33,020 nucleotides of DNA from positions 1-33,020 of the IMG/VR virus record IMGVR_UViG_3300037189_014483. The stretch is one strand, 5' to 3'. Positions within the stretch are counted from its first letter, which is position 1. Each line of letters opens with the position of its first letter. Origin of the DNA: a virus. Shown in pieces: positions 18,211 through 25,235 of the stretch. The notes below the pieces were generated by a model. The model saw only the letters and a list, made by a program, of their open reading frames with translations, had not been told where the DNA came from and made no database searches. A program made the position numbers and the translations under genes.

Positions 18211-19590
18211 CTAGCTTTGGTCCCACCATTCCTTGGTTTCCTTTTCTGCGAGGCGTTGTGCTTGCGAATCCCAGAACGTTTCGACCTGCTCTTCCGAGGT
18301 GGAGGCTCTGCGCGGGATTGGGTTTGTGTACCTGTCGATAGAACGAAATCCGTACGTGGCCGCCGCAATCGCATCCATGTGGCCAAGCGTTGCAGTGCGG
18401 TTGAAGTCCGTGCGCGTTTTGTTGAACGTTGCAGCCTTCAGAGTAGCAATGAGGAACTTGCAGCGTGGGTGAACGAACACCATGCGTTGGTTGAAACCGT
18501 TGCGAAGCATGTTGACCTGAGCGAGCCAGTCATCCTTTGGAGTCTGGCGGCACAGGTAACCATGGGCTTGGTTTAAGTCTATGAGCAGCTGGCCCGGCGC
18601 ATCCACGATACGGTCCACTGGGTACGGCTCAAGTCCCATGAGACCCGAGATGATATCCTTGGTGCCTGTGTTTGCGTCAGCCACGAACTCGCCAAGGAAG
18701 TGCGTGGTAGCGCGTTCGAAGTCATAGGCGACAAGGAGGCCCACAGTCTTATCGCGCACGCCTCCGAAGTCCGTGGCAACGAGGTAGTTCGCATGCCGTG
18801 GCTCATGCTCTATGACGTGCACCTCTGAGTTGAACTCAGGGACGACAACAAACTCCTTATCGATCTCACGGATGCACATGAACTCGCGACGCCATGCGAC
18901 AGACGCCTCGCCTCCGCAGTCTTTTTTGAACTGCTCAATGGTTCGCGCATCGATAAGCGGGTTGTCGTAGACCGTGCGGACAAAGTGAGCGCCGTTTTGC
19001 TGACACTCAGGGACAACGTCATCGTGCAGAGGATGCACAGGATATGGACTCGGTGTCGTGAGGTGCGTCATCGGCCCGCGCGAGTGCATGAGCGTAGGTA
19101 ACAGCACGCTTCGCACCGTGTAGAGGAACTCATCAGGGTCGGTGATGCCCGACTCATCGCAGTAGATGGAGGACGCCCGCAGCCCACGGAAGGACTCCGA
19201 AGCGCTATCGAAGCCGCCAAGGATGATCGAGGAACCGTTGGCACAGTTCCACCGGTACTCGGACTTGGTGCGCGTCACGAGGCCAGGAGGCGCGTGCATG
19301 AGCACATCACGGATGAGCGGCACGATTATGCTTGAGGCCTGCTTCAGGGAAGGCGCGCAGTAAAGCACCTGCGCATTGGGCTGCGCGAGTGCGTCTTCAA
19401 GAGCCATCACAACGCCAAGCACGCTCTTGCCCCAGCGGCGGGAGATCTCCACTACGCGTTGGCGGGCTTCCGAAGGAAGGGCGCGGAGGCGGCGGTACAC
19501 ATCCTTCTGTGACTCATGCAGATACCAATGCAGGCAGCCCTGAGCGAACAGAGCTTGTTTGGCTATGGCAGGATCAATCCTCGCTACCAT
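18211..19590 (-). CDS. terL: Terminase large subunit
   Basis: A 459-residue packaging ATPase/nuclease. I chose ATG 19590, with GAGGGG upstream, over the in-frame codon at 19602. ATPase domain: Walker A-like SRRWGKS (50-56), Walker B IYCDES (142-147, with D145 and E146) and a TTP coupling motif near 178-180. Nuclease domain (RNase H-like): Asp274 in ATDFGG, Asp330 in RIVDAPG, Asp406 in GHMDA. It is at the short end of the TerL range but has all catalytic motifs. It overlaps TerS by 17 bases. Confidence 0.93.
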   Translation of the reverse strand: MVARIDPAIAKQALFAQGCLHWYLHESQKDVYRRLRALPSEARQRVVEISRRWGKSVLGVVMALEDALAQPNAQVLYCAPSLKQASSIIVPLIRDVLMHAPPGLVTRTKSEYRWNCANGSSIILGGFDSASESFRGLRASSIYCDESGITDPDEFLYTVRSVLLPTLMHSRGPMTHLTTPSPYPVHPLHDDVVPECQQNGAHFVRTVYDNPLIDARTIEQFKKDCGGEASVAWRREFMCIREIDKEFVVVPEFNSEVHVIEHEPRHANYLVATDFGGVRDKTVGLLVAYDFERATTHFLGEFVADANTGTKDIISGLMGLEPYPVDRIVDAPGQLLIDLNQAHGYLCRQTPKDDWLAQVNMLRNGFNQRMVFVHPRCKFLIATLKAATFNKTRTDFNRTATLGHMDAIAAATYGFRSIDRYTNPIPRRASTSEEQVETFWDSQAQRLAEKETKEWWDQS

Positions 19591-19951
19591 CTTGCCCCTC
19601 AAACAGTGTGGGCTGCTGCGGCATGTTCACCGCCTGAAGTAACGCAGCTCTGTCAACATTAGCGAACACCTGGAACGCTGGTTGCTGCGGTGTCTCAGGT
19701 GCTTTAAGTGGAGCGGCGATGTAGGGCATGACGGCAACGATGGTCTTTGCGCGCAAGTCTGGAGCGAGCTGAGGCATGAGCCTCACCAGTTCCTCAATCG
19801 GATTAAAGCCAAGGCGGTCGAAGGTTTCAGCGACCGTTTCCCTGATCGCTTTATCCACACCCCTTGCGGTAGGAGCGATATTGATTGAGCCCGCCTTTCG
19901 GCCTGAGCCTTGAGGTTTTGGACTTCCTTTTGGACGTCCTTTACCGGCCAT
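19574..19951 (-). CDS. terS: Probable terminase small subunit
   Basis: A 125-residue protein just before TerL, overlapping it by 17 bases. The N-terminal ~30 residues are basic and Gly/Pro rich (GRPKGSPKPQGSGRKAGS), a DNA-binding tail common in phage small terminases; residues ~35-85 are helical (oligomerisation core); the C-terminus is Gln/Pro rich and acidic. No canonical helix-turn-helix is obvious. Only a weak purine stretch (GAAAG) precedes the ATG. The upstream leader contains a repeated ATCTAT motif (19953-19997). The call rests on synteny plus the basic tail. Confidence 0.75.
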   Translation of the reverse strand: MAGKGRPKGSPKPQGSGRKAGSINIAPTARGVDKAIRETVAETFDRLGFNPIEELVRLMPQLAPDLRAKTIVAVMPYIAAPLKAPETPQQPAFQVFANVDRAALLQAVNMPQQPTLFEGQDGSED

Positions 19952-19952
19952 T

Positions 19953-19997
19953 ATCTATCTTTCATTGGCATTATCTATTTCATCTATCGATCATCTA
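19953..19997. repeat. Four ATCTAT repeats upstream of terS
   Basis: ATCTAT occurs at 19953-19958, 19973-19978, 19982-19987 and 19992-19997, with start-to-start distances of 20, 9 and 10 bases, close to the helical repeat. Read on the minus strand the block also repeats ATAGATAATG just before and at the terS start. Such phased repeats near a small terminase gene can be packaging recognition sites or regulatory sites; neither is shown. Confidence 0.5.
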
Positions 19998-20219
19998 TTT
20001 CTTAGTCGCCTTAACAGGGGCAGCGTCATCACCTTCTGTCGCTTGCTCAACGTAAGCAATATTGGAAAAGGGAATGAGCGTTTTCGATGTTCCCTTAGTC
20101 GCAATGAGAAACGGTGGCTCGATAATCATATCGACGCGTTCTTTGGCACCATCGATAAAGTTAAATTCTTTAGAGCCCACACGAACTGTGGTCTGGAAGC
20201 GCGCACGAATGACCTTCAT
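19995..20219 (-). CDS. Small hypothetical protein upstream of terS
   Basis: A 74-residue protein with its ATG overlapping the GNAT-like gene stop (ATGA) and AAAGG upstream. Predicted beta-rich: basic N-terminus (MKVIRARFQTTVRVGSKEF), a middle IIEPPFLIATKG, and a C-terminus PFSNIAYVEQA. Short proteins of this shape ('...LIPFSNIAYVE') are common in podovirus genomes near the terminase genes. Function unknown. Confidence 0.6.
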   Translation of the reverse strand: MKVIRARFQTTVRVGSKEFNFIDGAKERVDMIIEPPFLIATKGTSKTLIPFSNIAYVEQATEGDDAAPVKATKK

Positions 20220-20635
20220 AAATACCTTTCTCTTTCGCCTACAGCGTATGGATCAAAAGCTAGCACATCAGAGTGTGCTCGTAAAATCGACTCGCCTGCG
20301 TGAGTCATGGCGGTAGCCACGGTGGGCTTGCCAGCCACGCACCAGAGAGAGTGAGCAAGTCCGTTCCGGCGCATGAGGTGTTTGACGTAGACGTAGTGGA
20401 TCAGCTCACCTTCGGAAACGATAAAGCCCCAGATGACGTTGTCATCCTCAGGGTCAGCGGCAACCAACGTCTCGGCCCGGTCTAGGGTCTTCAGTATACT
20501 GGCCGCCTGGCCAGCATAGTACGTAGCATTGTCAGCGAGCCTGACGGCAGGCGCGTTGCGGTAGCTCTTAAGCCATGAGCTGAGGACAAAGGGCCGCTCG
20601 GTTTCGAGGAGTGGGCGGATGTGTACATCGTTCAT
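20216..20635 (-). CDS. GNAT-like acetyltransferase-fold protein
   Basis: A 139-residue protein. The order of features fits a GNAT fold: MNDVHIRPLLETERPFVLSS at the N-terminus, a central pair of strands (WGFIVSE, ELIHYVYVK) and then RRNGLAHSL (about residues 88-96), which matches the acetyl-CoA pyrophosphate loop pattern R/Q-x-x-G-x-A. The C-terminal half is shorter and more variable than in typical GNAT enzymes. It opens the late minus-strand operon. No Shine-Dalgarno site is evident before the ATG, and a GATAAC hexamer lies 8 bases upstream, so the message may be leaderless. Substrate unknown. Confidence 0.55.
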   Translation of the reverse strand: MNDVHIRPLLETERPFVLSSWLKSYRNAPAVRLADNATYYAGQAASILKTLDRAETLVAADPEDDNVIWGFIVSEGELIHYVYVKHLMRRNGLAHSLWCVAGKPTVATAMTHAGESILRAHSDVLAFDPYAVGERERYL

Positions 20636-20778
20636 GCGGGAAAGTTATCGAACGATTCACGGGCGGGCAAGGAACGTGCCAGTAAAAAAGGCGTTGACGG
20701 GCTCAAGACTTTTGAGGACGTGCCGATAAGTATTTTGTGGGGAGGATCGGCCTTCCCGCTCCCTGGCAGGAGAAAAAC
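20636..20778. other. Intergenic region between leftward late operon and rightward moron
   Basis: About 140 bases without a gene, between the GNAT-like gene (minus) and the small plus-strand gene at 20779. On the minus strand TTGCCC and GATAAC (15 bases apart, a poor match in spacing) sit directly before the ATG at 20635. On the plus strand a good -35-like TTGACG is at 20693-20698, but no clear -10 lies at the right distance. An inverted repeat CTCAA-gactt-TTGAG overlaps this area (20702-20716). Probably contains promoters in both directions, but I cannot place them firmly. Confidence 0.4.
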
Positions 20779-20925
20779 ATGAAAACGATTACACTCGAAT
20801 ATTGCGGCGAAATGGGCGGGCAATCATGGCTCGCATTCGTAAATGGCGAGAAGGACAACAACCTTTGCCAATACGGCGCAACTGCTCAGGAAGCCTTGAG
20901 CAAGCTTGGCGCTGAGATATTTTGA
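20779..20925 (+). CDS. Small plus-strand moron protein (48 aa)
   Basis: Begins at ATG 20779 behind CAGGAG; an in-frame ATG at 20737 lacks such a site. The product has a short beta hairpin (ITLEYCGEM, SWLAFVNG) and a helix (ATAQEALSKLGAEIF). The 'G.TAQEAL..L' ending resembles the end of HicB-like antitoxin or small YcfA/HicB folds, but the protein is too short to assign. It is transcribed against the flanking minus-strand genes and belongs with the secreted protein gene 70 bases downstream. Confidence 0.55.
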   Translation: MKTITLEYCGEMGGQSWLAFVNGEKDNNLCQYGATAQEALSKLGAEIF

Positions 20926-20995
20926 TTGTTTTAAACAGATTCCGCTCAAGTTTCCCCACGGAATGCCGATAAGAGAAACAACAACGGAGGTTCTC

Positions 20996-21388
20996 ATGCT
21001 CAAGATTGTTGCAATTGTTATCGGCATGCTCGCGGTCGGCTCTGTGGCGCAGGGGCAGGCAAAGAAGTTCATCTCGGACGCTGAGATGGCTCAAATAGAA
21101 AGCAAACAAACGAATTCGTTTGCGTATTTTACTGTCAGCCACCCCCTAACAGGTGAGCATTTTTCTCAATGCATTAAACAAAACGTGTCCGTAGAAGAGG
21201 CAAACAACAACCAAATTCGCGATAGCGAAAAGAACGGTGAGGTTTGCGCCTCTGAACGTAAGAGCGCCATGTTTATGGCTTCAGGCTGTAAAAACCCTAA
21301 AAACGGAGTTGAGTCGTTTTTTGCGGCTTTCGACACTCTTCTTAAGTGCGAGAATGCGCGGGCTAATTTGATCAAAGCGTCTAAGTGA
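20996..21388 (+). CDS. Secreted Cys-rich small protein (moron)
   Basis: A 130-residue protein. ATG 20996 follows a strong ACGGAGG; earlier in-frame starts are unsupported. The first 22 residues form a Sec signal peptide: a Lys, a hydrophobic core (IVAIVIGMLAVGSVA) and an AxA-like cleavage site near AQGQA. The mature part is polar and has four cysteines (in SQCIKQ, EVCASE, SGCKN, LKCEN), suited to two periplasmic disulfides. The gene is opposite to its neighbours and ends 12 bases before a convergent stop. A moron acting in the envelope (exclusion, lysis timing or host modification) is a reasonable guess; no family is recognised. Confidence 0.7.
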   Translation: MLKIVAIVIGMLAVGSVAQGQAKKFISDAEMAQIESKQTNSFAYFTVSHPLTGEHFSQCIKQNVSVEEANNNQIRDSEKNGEVCASERKSAMFMASGCKNPKNGVESFFAAFDTLLKCENARANLIKASK

Positions 21389-21399
21389 TTGGCTTGCGT

Positions 21400-21618
21400 T
21401 CATGCGTCGTACCCGTCCACGGGCTCAAAGCGCTCTGCTATCGCAAGTTGCACAAGCTTGATGCAGTCGTATCCCTGCCGGATGCGGATGCGCAGGTAAG
21501 GCTCATCTTGGACCTTGAGCTCCCAGCGGTTGATAGCGTCTCCGACTACGTTGACGATTTTGTACAGTTCCTCTGTTTCAACGCGCCTGTATGCATCAAG
21601 AAGAGCGTCCGTGTCCAT
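21400..21618 (-). CDS. Small hypothetical protein after the VRR-NUC gene
   Basis: A 72-residue helical protein (MDTDALLDAYRRVETEELY at the start) beginning within the end of the nuclease gene, with which it overlaps by 23 bases, and behind GAGGTG. It is rich in charged residues, with two probable amphipathic helices and a strand-like middle (RWELKVQDEPYLRIRI). It is the last minus-strand gene before the plus-strand moron. No family recognised. Confidence 0.55.
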   Translation of the reverse strand: MDTDALLDAYRRVETEELYKIVNVVGDAINRWELKVQDEPYLRIRIRQGYDCIKLVQLAIAERFEPVDGYDA

Positions 21619-21955
21619 TTAGGTACACCTCAAGATGCTTTTTAACGTCTTCAAGGTCGCGCACCACAAACGCTAAACCGCCGTGAGCATTCACGCTAGC
21701 CAGGAAGGCGTCCTGATCTTTGGATGTTTTACCTTTGCTCGATTTCACCTCGATCGCAAGGAACCGACCGTCAGGAAGAACGCCAAGGATATCCGAGACG
21801 CCTTTGAGGCCGTTTGCGTTGCGATACGCCTCCCTAGACGCATCCCACACGCCTCCGTTGTTCTGGCGCCAAACGAAAAATCCCTTGGTCTTAAGCCAGC
21901 CAAGGGTGAGTGCCTGTATTTGGGATTCGGTTAGGCGAGGATGTGGACCTTCCAA
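21596..21955 (-). CDS. VRR-NUC domain nuclease
   Basis: A 119-residue single-domain protein of the PD-(D/E)XK superfamily, VRR-NUC type. Motifs: SQIQALTLGWLKTKG (helix with conserved Q and the 'E.Q.q..i..wl...g' pattern), GVSDILGVL with Asp55, FLAIEVK with Glu69 and Lys71, and KTSKDQDAFL with Gln81. Start codon is TTG at 21955: AAGGTG lies about six bases upstream and there is no suitable ATG. It overlaps the helicase end by 25 bases. Such nucleases often act on branched DNA in phage recombination or Holliday junction processing; the pairing with helicase, recombinase and SSB supports that. Confidence 0.85.
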   Translation of the reverse strand: MEGPHPRLTESQIQALTLGWLKTKGFFVWRQNNGGVWDASREAYRNANGLKGVSDILGVLPDGRFLAIEVKSSKGKTSKDQDAFLASVNAHGGLAFVVRDLEDVKKHLEVYLNGHGRSS

Positions 21956-23475
21956 AAGTCACCTTCTTTTGAAGCGAGGATTTTACTGACGTCGTACTGA
22001 AGACGTTTGCGCTTTTGGTCTATTTTCTGTTGAACAAAATCATTGTCTACCTTGTGAGTCACGTATTCCGTTATCGGCGAATCGAATCCGACTACGCGAT
22101 AGTAAACAACGGTCATCTGCTTACCAGCCCTTGAGAACCTCTCTTCAAAGTCGACTCGCATAACGGAATGAACTCCGCTTTTAGGCTCTGTCATAGACTC
22201 GGACGTTGTGACCACGTCTGAGTGGGAGATGATTACATCCCCGCATATGTGGCAAGAGCGAGCGGCAGACGCGAGGACGGCCCTACACTTCTCGCACTCT
22301 TTGGTACCTCCCTCCCCCTTCATAAGCGCGGGGTCGATACCCATCTTGATAAGTTCTTCATCGGTGAACTTCTTTTTGCTCTTGCGCTCTTTTGGCTCAT
22401 TTGGCTCCTCTGGAAGACCAAGGCGCTCAAAGTTCCCTGCGCAGTCAATCATCAGAGAGTTGGCCTTGCCTGGATAAAGGCGCAACGCACGTCCGCACAT
22501 CTGGATAAACAGGCTGATGCTTTGAGTTGCTCTTAAGAAGAGCAAGCAATCCACGCGCGGGATATCAACTCCCGTCGTGAGCACGGCGACGTTTGCAATG
22601 TATTGGTGTTTGCCTTCCTTGGCTTCAGAGATGATACGCGCGCGCTCTATGGCTCCAGTCTTCTCCGTGAGCACAGCGCCTCTGTACCCGCGCACTTTCA
22701 TGAGTTCATGAACCATCTTGGCGTGCTCAATTGAGCAACAAAAGATGAGCGTAAGAAGCCTATCGGCTGCCAACCTCTCCCATTGATCAAGGCATGAACG
22801 GACGATCTCGCCAGAAGTCGAAACGCGCTCAAGCTCTGCCTGGTTGAAATCTCCTGCAACGGTCTTGATGCCGTCTGTCTTGATGACCTGTTCTACGGTT
22901 GGAAGCAGATACGGCGTCAGCATGCCGATGGAAAACAGCATGGCCATATCGACCTGAGCAGCGCAGGTCTCCCAGTACTTGCCGGGACCGTAGATGCGCC
23001 CGTTACCGAGACGATACGGCGTTCCAGTCAAGCCAACCACATAGCGAGGCGCGATAGCGTCTAGCATAGTCCTGTATCGAGTCTTCGGGTTTTCAGAAAC
23101 GAGATGGCATTCGTCGATTATAACGATGGAAAATGGACCGCACGCCATGGGGTCACGACCGAGGGAGTCTCTAGAGGCGTGAACCACTGAGAGTCGGGAG
23201 TCGGCTTTCTTTCCAAGCCCTGCGCAAAACACGCCAGATGACTTTACGCCGTTCTGCAAGCAGCGCTCATGGTTCTGCATGAGGATATCGGAGGTGTGGC
23301 ACAACACGAGAATGCGAGAGTCTGGGTTTTTTTCCAGCATTCTCCGCGCTATCTCAGCAATGATTACAGACTTTCCTGAAGAGGTCGGAAGCCATCCGAC
23401 AACACGGGAATGCTTTGAAAGAGAGCGAGCGATATCGCTAACCGCGTCAGCCTGGTACGGACGCAGCGTAATCAT
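21931..23475 (-). CDS. SF2 DEAD/DEAH-type helicase with zinc motif
   Basis: A 514-residue helicase. Domain 1: Q-like RPYQADAV near residue 5, Walker A PTSSGKS (30-36), DECH box (121-124), LTGTP motif III (149-153). Domain 2: VLTTGVDIP motif V (298-306) and QMCGRALR motif VI (325-332). A C4 zinc ribbon follows: CEKC (394-397) and CHIC (408-411). The C-terminal ~100 residues are an extra domain. The start ATG overlaps the preceding small gene stop (ATGA). It is of the UvsW/RecG-like or ERCC3-type SF2 class that unwinds branched or replication-fork DNA. It probably works with the neighbouring Sak4, SSB-like and VRR-NUC proteins. Confidence 0.9.
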   Translation of the reverse strand: MITLRPYQADAVSDIARSLSKHSRVVGWLPTSSGKSVIIAEIARRMLEKNPDSRILVLCHTSDILMQNHERCLQNGVKSSGVFCAGLGKKADSRLSVVHASRDSLGRDPMACGPFSIVIIDECHLVSENPKTRYRTMLDAIAPRYVVGLTGTPYRLGNGRIYGPGKYWETCAAQVDMAMLFSIGMLTPYLLPTVEQVIKTDGIKTVAGDFNQAELERVSTSGEIVRSCLDQWERLAADRLLTLIFCCSIEHAKMVHELMKVRGYRGAVLTEKTGAIERARIISEAKEGKHQYIANVAVLTTGVDIPRVDCLLFLRATQSISLFIQMCGRALRLYPGKANSLMIDCAGNFERLGLPEEPNEPKERKSKKKFTDEELIKMGIDPALMKGEGGTKECEKCRAVLASAARSCHICGDVIISHSDVVTTSESMTEPKSGVHSVMRVDFEERFSRAGKQMTVVYYRVVGFDSPITEYVTHKVDNDFVQQKIDQKRKRLQYDVSKILASKEGDFWKVHILA

Positions 23476-23612
23476 TTCTTCTCGTGCACCTGACGCATGA
23501 GAGAAACGATGTATTCCATAGCATCAAAGTCATCGCCTTTTGCGCATTCGCCCATGGCTTCCTTGAGTACGCCAAGGATGATCTCGCGTGCGTCATCGGT
23601 AAGTGCGCTCAT
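23472..23612 (-). CDS. Very small helical protein before the helicase
   Basis: A 46-residue protein (MSALTDDAREIILGVLKEAM, then a short helix ending VHEKK). ATG 23612 has GGAG upstream and overlaps the preceding stop (ATGA); its own stop overlaps the helicase start. An alternative longer reading in the same frame would start at 23759 behind GGAG, giving 95 residues (see findings). Function unknown; probably a small regulator or accessory factor. Confidence 0.5.
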   Translation of the reverse strand: MSALTDDAREIILGVLKEAMGECAKGDDFDAMEYIVSLMRQVHEKK

Positions 23613-23878
23613 GCTGGCATCTCCGCGCGCTTCAAGATCCCGTCTTCTCTGAATTGCTCGGTCAGTGCTGCGAACATGCGCAAGCGCATCGTCGCGCTCG
23701 ATAGATCGGAGCACGTCGGGGCCGTAGCCCGTAGCCGTATATCCTCTGCTTCGTTCCATGCCCTCTCCAAATCTGCCCAAGAGAACTCAGAATGGCACGT
23801 CTTCGTCTGCTGCGGCTGGTGTGTAGGCTGCGGCCCCTGTCGCTGGTTTTCCTGGTCGTGCTGGCTTCTCTGTTCCAT
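23609..23878 (-). CDS. Hypothetical protein overlapping the SSB-like gene
   Basis: Up to 89 residues. The last ~55 residues (FSWADLERAWNEAEDIRLRA onward, ending ILKRAEMPA) look like a real helical protein, and its stop overlaps the next start (ATGA). The ATG at 23878 would overlap the SSB-like gene by 92 bases and yields a Gln/His/Pro-rich N-terminus with only a weak ribosome site, so the real start may be a later non-ATG codon near the SSB-like stop. The competing frame over the same DNA is discussed in the findings. Function unknown. Confidence 0.4.
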   Translation of the reverse strand: MEQRSQHDQENQRQGPQPTHQPQQTKTCHSEFSWADLERAWNEAEDIRLRATAPTCSDLSSATMRLRMFAALTEQFREDGILKRAEMPA

Positions 23879-24356
23879 TCTCTATCCCGCCCCATTCATA
23901 CATCTTGATCGATTGCTTTGGCCCGCGATGAACTCCCTTAGGAGTAAAGAACATGGCCACATCGTTCTTATCTTCACCGGTGTCCGTTCGTTTTGTAACC
24001 GTTACGTTTGCAATGATTTCGGACCCTGACAAATCCTCAGCAACTTCGCTTGCAGAGTTGTACATCTTGCCGCTTTTTCCGGTTGCAAACAGAAGGTCGG
24101 AAAGCTTCCTTCTGCCAAGCATAACGGCCATTTCACTTGGGTTTGACCATGTGAAGTAAAGGAACACCTTGCGGCCGTTGTATCGGTTGCCAGCTTGAGG
24201 GGAGTGCTCAACAATCTGGAGAACAACCTGAATGCCAACAGAATCAATGTTCTTCATGTGTTGTTTGGCTTCGGAGACAAAGCAGCGGTACGCACCCTTA
24301 GGGATTATATTGCCGCCCGTACTGGCTTCTTCTGCGTCAGGATTCCATGGCTGCAT
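23787..24356 (-). CDS. DUF669/SSB-like single-stranded DNA-binding protein
   Basis: A 189-residue protein with an OB-like beta core (residues ~20-150; for example GAYRCFVSEAK, YNGRKVFLYFTW and a GSEIIANVTV strand) and a disordered Pro/Gly/Ala linker ending in the acidic tip DEDVPF (184-189). That tip is the signature of SSB proteins that dock partner repair enzymes. The overall look fits phage DUF669 proteins, often encoded next to Sak4-like recombinases. It overlaps the recombinase end by 20 bases. It would coat single-stranded DNA and present partners through its tip. Confidence 0.75.
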   Translation of the reverse strand: MQPWNPDAEEASTGGNIIPKGAYRCFVSEAKQHMKNIDSVGIQVVLQIVEHSPQAGNRYNGRKVFLYFTWSNPSEMAVMLGRRKLSDLLFATGKSGKMYNSASEVAEDLSGSEIIANVTVTKRTDTGEDKNDVAMFFTPKGVHRGPKQSIKMYEWGGIENGTEKPARPGKPATGAAAYTPAAADEDVPF

Positions 24357-25065
24357 TATGATTCATTCCTTTCCAAAAGTTCTCATCAGGATTTTCAACA
24401 CACATATCGAGCCCGAACCGATTTCCCGCTAGAAATCCCGCCCTTTCTTGGCAATAGATTTCCCTATCTCCAGACGATAGGCCAACGCTTTTCTTTCCGT
24501 TTTCGCCCTTTTTTACGCGCGTTTTCCAGCGGTAATAGAGCACAGCATCCGTAGCACTAACGATAGAGCTAGAGGCGTTCTTGGTGACGTCTAGCTCGAT
24601 TCGATCGTACGAGTCAACCATCGGATCGTTGGTTGGCTTGATGCGCTGGTGTCCGATGAGAAGAACGTTTTTACCGCCATTCCTCATGCTTTCGCACACG
24701 CCAATAAAGTGCTGCCAAAGGCCCGTGAGTGCGCCGTATCCCTTGCCGTAACCAGGGGATTCAAGCGTCTGCCAATTGTTCTCTTTAAGGAGGTGCGCTG
24801 TAAAGATGCGCTCGATTGCCGTCACTGAGTCGATGACGCACGTCTTAAAATCGGGAGACTTATAGATCTCGCGAAGGCCATGCGTAAGCTTTTCGTAGGT
24901 GTCGATCACGCCGTCTACACGGGCAACGTCAAACCCAGATGAACCCTGTTCAACATCTAGGAACACGGGCTCAGGGGCGAGTGCGGCTAGGTGGGTCTTG
25001 CCTATCTTTGGCACTCCATAGAGAAGCACAAAGAACGGGCGAGAAATCTTTCCCTTTGAAATCAT
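24337..25065 (-). CDS. Sak4-like RecA-fold single-strand annealing / recombinase ATPase
   Basis: A 242-residue ATPase of the AAA_24/Sak4 type. Walker A GVPKIGKT (17-24) and Walker B FKTCVIDS (73-80) are in the RecA-fold order, followed by NGGKNVLLIGHQRIKP and DVTKNASSSIVSATDAVLYY, typical of phage Sak4 proteins. It is the first gene after the control region and is followed by the SSB-like, helicase and VRR-NUC genes; Sak4 recombinases are known to depend on SSB partners. A TTTAAT -10 element lies about 20 bases upstream. Confidence 0.85.
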   Translation of the reverse strand: MISKGKISRPFFVLLYGVPKIGKTHLAALAPEPVFLDVEQGSSGFDVARVDGVIDTYEKLTHGLREIYKSPDFKTCVIDSVTAIERIFTAHLLKENNWQTLESPGYGKGYGALTGLWQHFIGVCESMRNGGKNVLLIGHQRIKPTNDPMVDSYDRIELDVTKNASSSIVSATDAVLYYRWKTRVKKGENGKKSVGLSSGDREIYCQERAGFLAGNRFGLDMCVENPDENFWKGMNHNAAMES

Positions 25066-25088
25066 TGTATCATCCCATTTTTACATCC

Positions 25089-25117
25089 ATTAAACTCACG
25101 CGGTCGTTAGACGTAAT
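25089..25117 (-). promoter_or_regulatory. Candidate leftward promoter for the recombination module
   Basis: On the minus strand a -10 element TTTAAT (25094-25089, five of six matches) follows a weak -35 ATTACG (25117-25112, three of six) with 17 bases between. It would start transcription about 17 bases before the Sak4-like ATG. A repeated CGTCTA(G/A)CG motif overlaps and flanks the -35 region. Confidence 0.5.
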
Positions 25118-25126
25118 CGCTAGACG
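25105..25126. repeat. Direct repeat CG(T/C)TAGACG in the control region
   Basis: CGTTAGACG at 25105-25113 and CGCTAGACG at 25118-25126 differ at one base and start 13 bases apart. The pair covers the spacer and -35 zone of the leftward promoter, where a repressor or activator would bind. No binding protein is identified. Confidence 0.5.
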
Positions 25127-25154
25127 AGTGAGAGTCAAGCCAACCTTGAGCTAC

Positions 25155-25183
25155 TTGCGCCATGGCGTGACTTATGCTGTAAT
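25155..25183 (+). promoter_or_regulatory. Candidate rightward extended -10 promoter
   Basis: TTGCGC at 25155-25160 and TGTAAT at 25178-25183 (five of six to TATAAT) are 17 bases apart; a TG dinucleotide one base upstream of the -10 makes it an extended -10 type. A perfect 10-bp palindrome CGCCATGGCG (25158-25167) overlaps the end of the -35 and could be an operator. It would drive the plus-strand operon starting with the P-loop protein at 25266. Confidence 0.55.
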
Positions 25184-25201
25184 CTCGGAACTTTTCCATA
25201 G

Positions 25202-25235
25202 ATAAAGAGAAACCCGCAGTGTGGAGCTGCGGGTT
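25202..25235 (-). terminator. Hairpin in the control region, terminator-like on the minus strand
   Basis: A 9-bp stem (AACCCGCAG and CTGCGGGTT, seven-base loop) is followed on the minus strand by TCTCTTTAT. On the plus strand it would fold in the leader of the rightward transcript just before the ATG at 25266, with no T-tract. It probably blocks leftward antisense transcription from the rightward operon, or acts as a leader structure. Confidence 0.5.

Noticed and set aside
20632-20823. Minus-strand frame MPAHFAAIF... upstream of the GNAT-like gene
   Set aside because: It overlaps the plus-strand gene at 20779, has no ribosome site and no family features.
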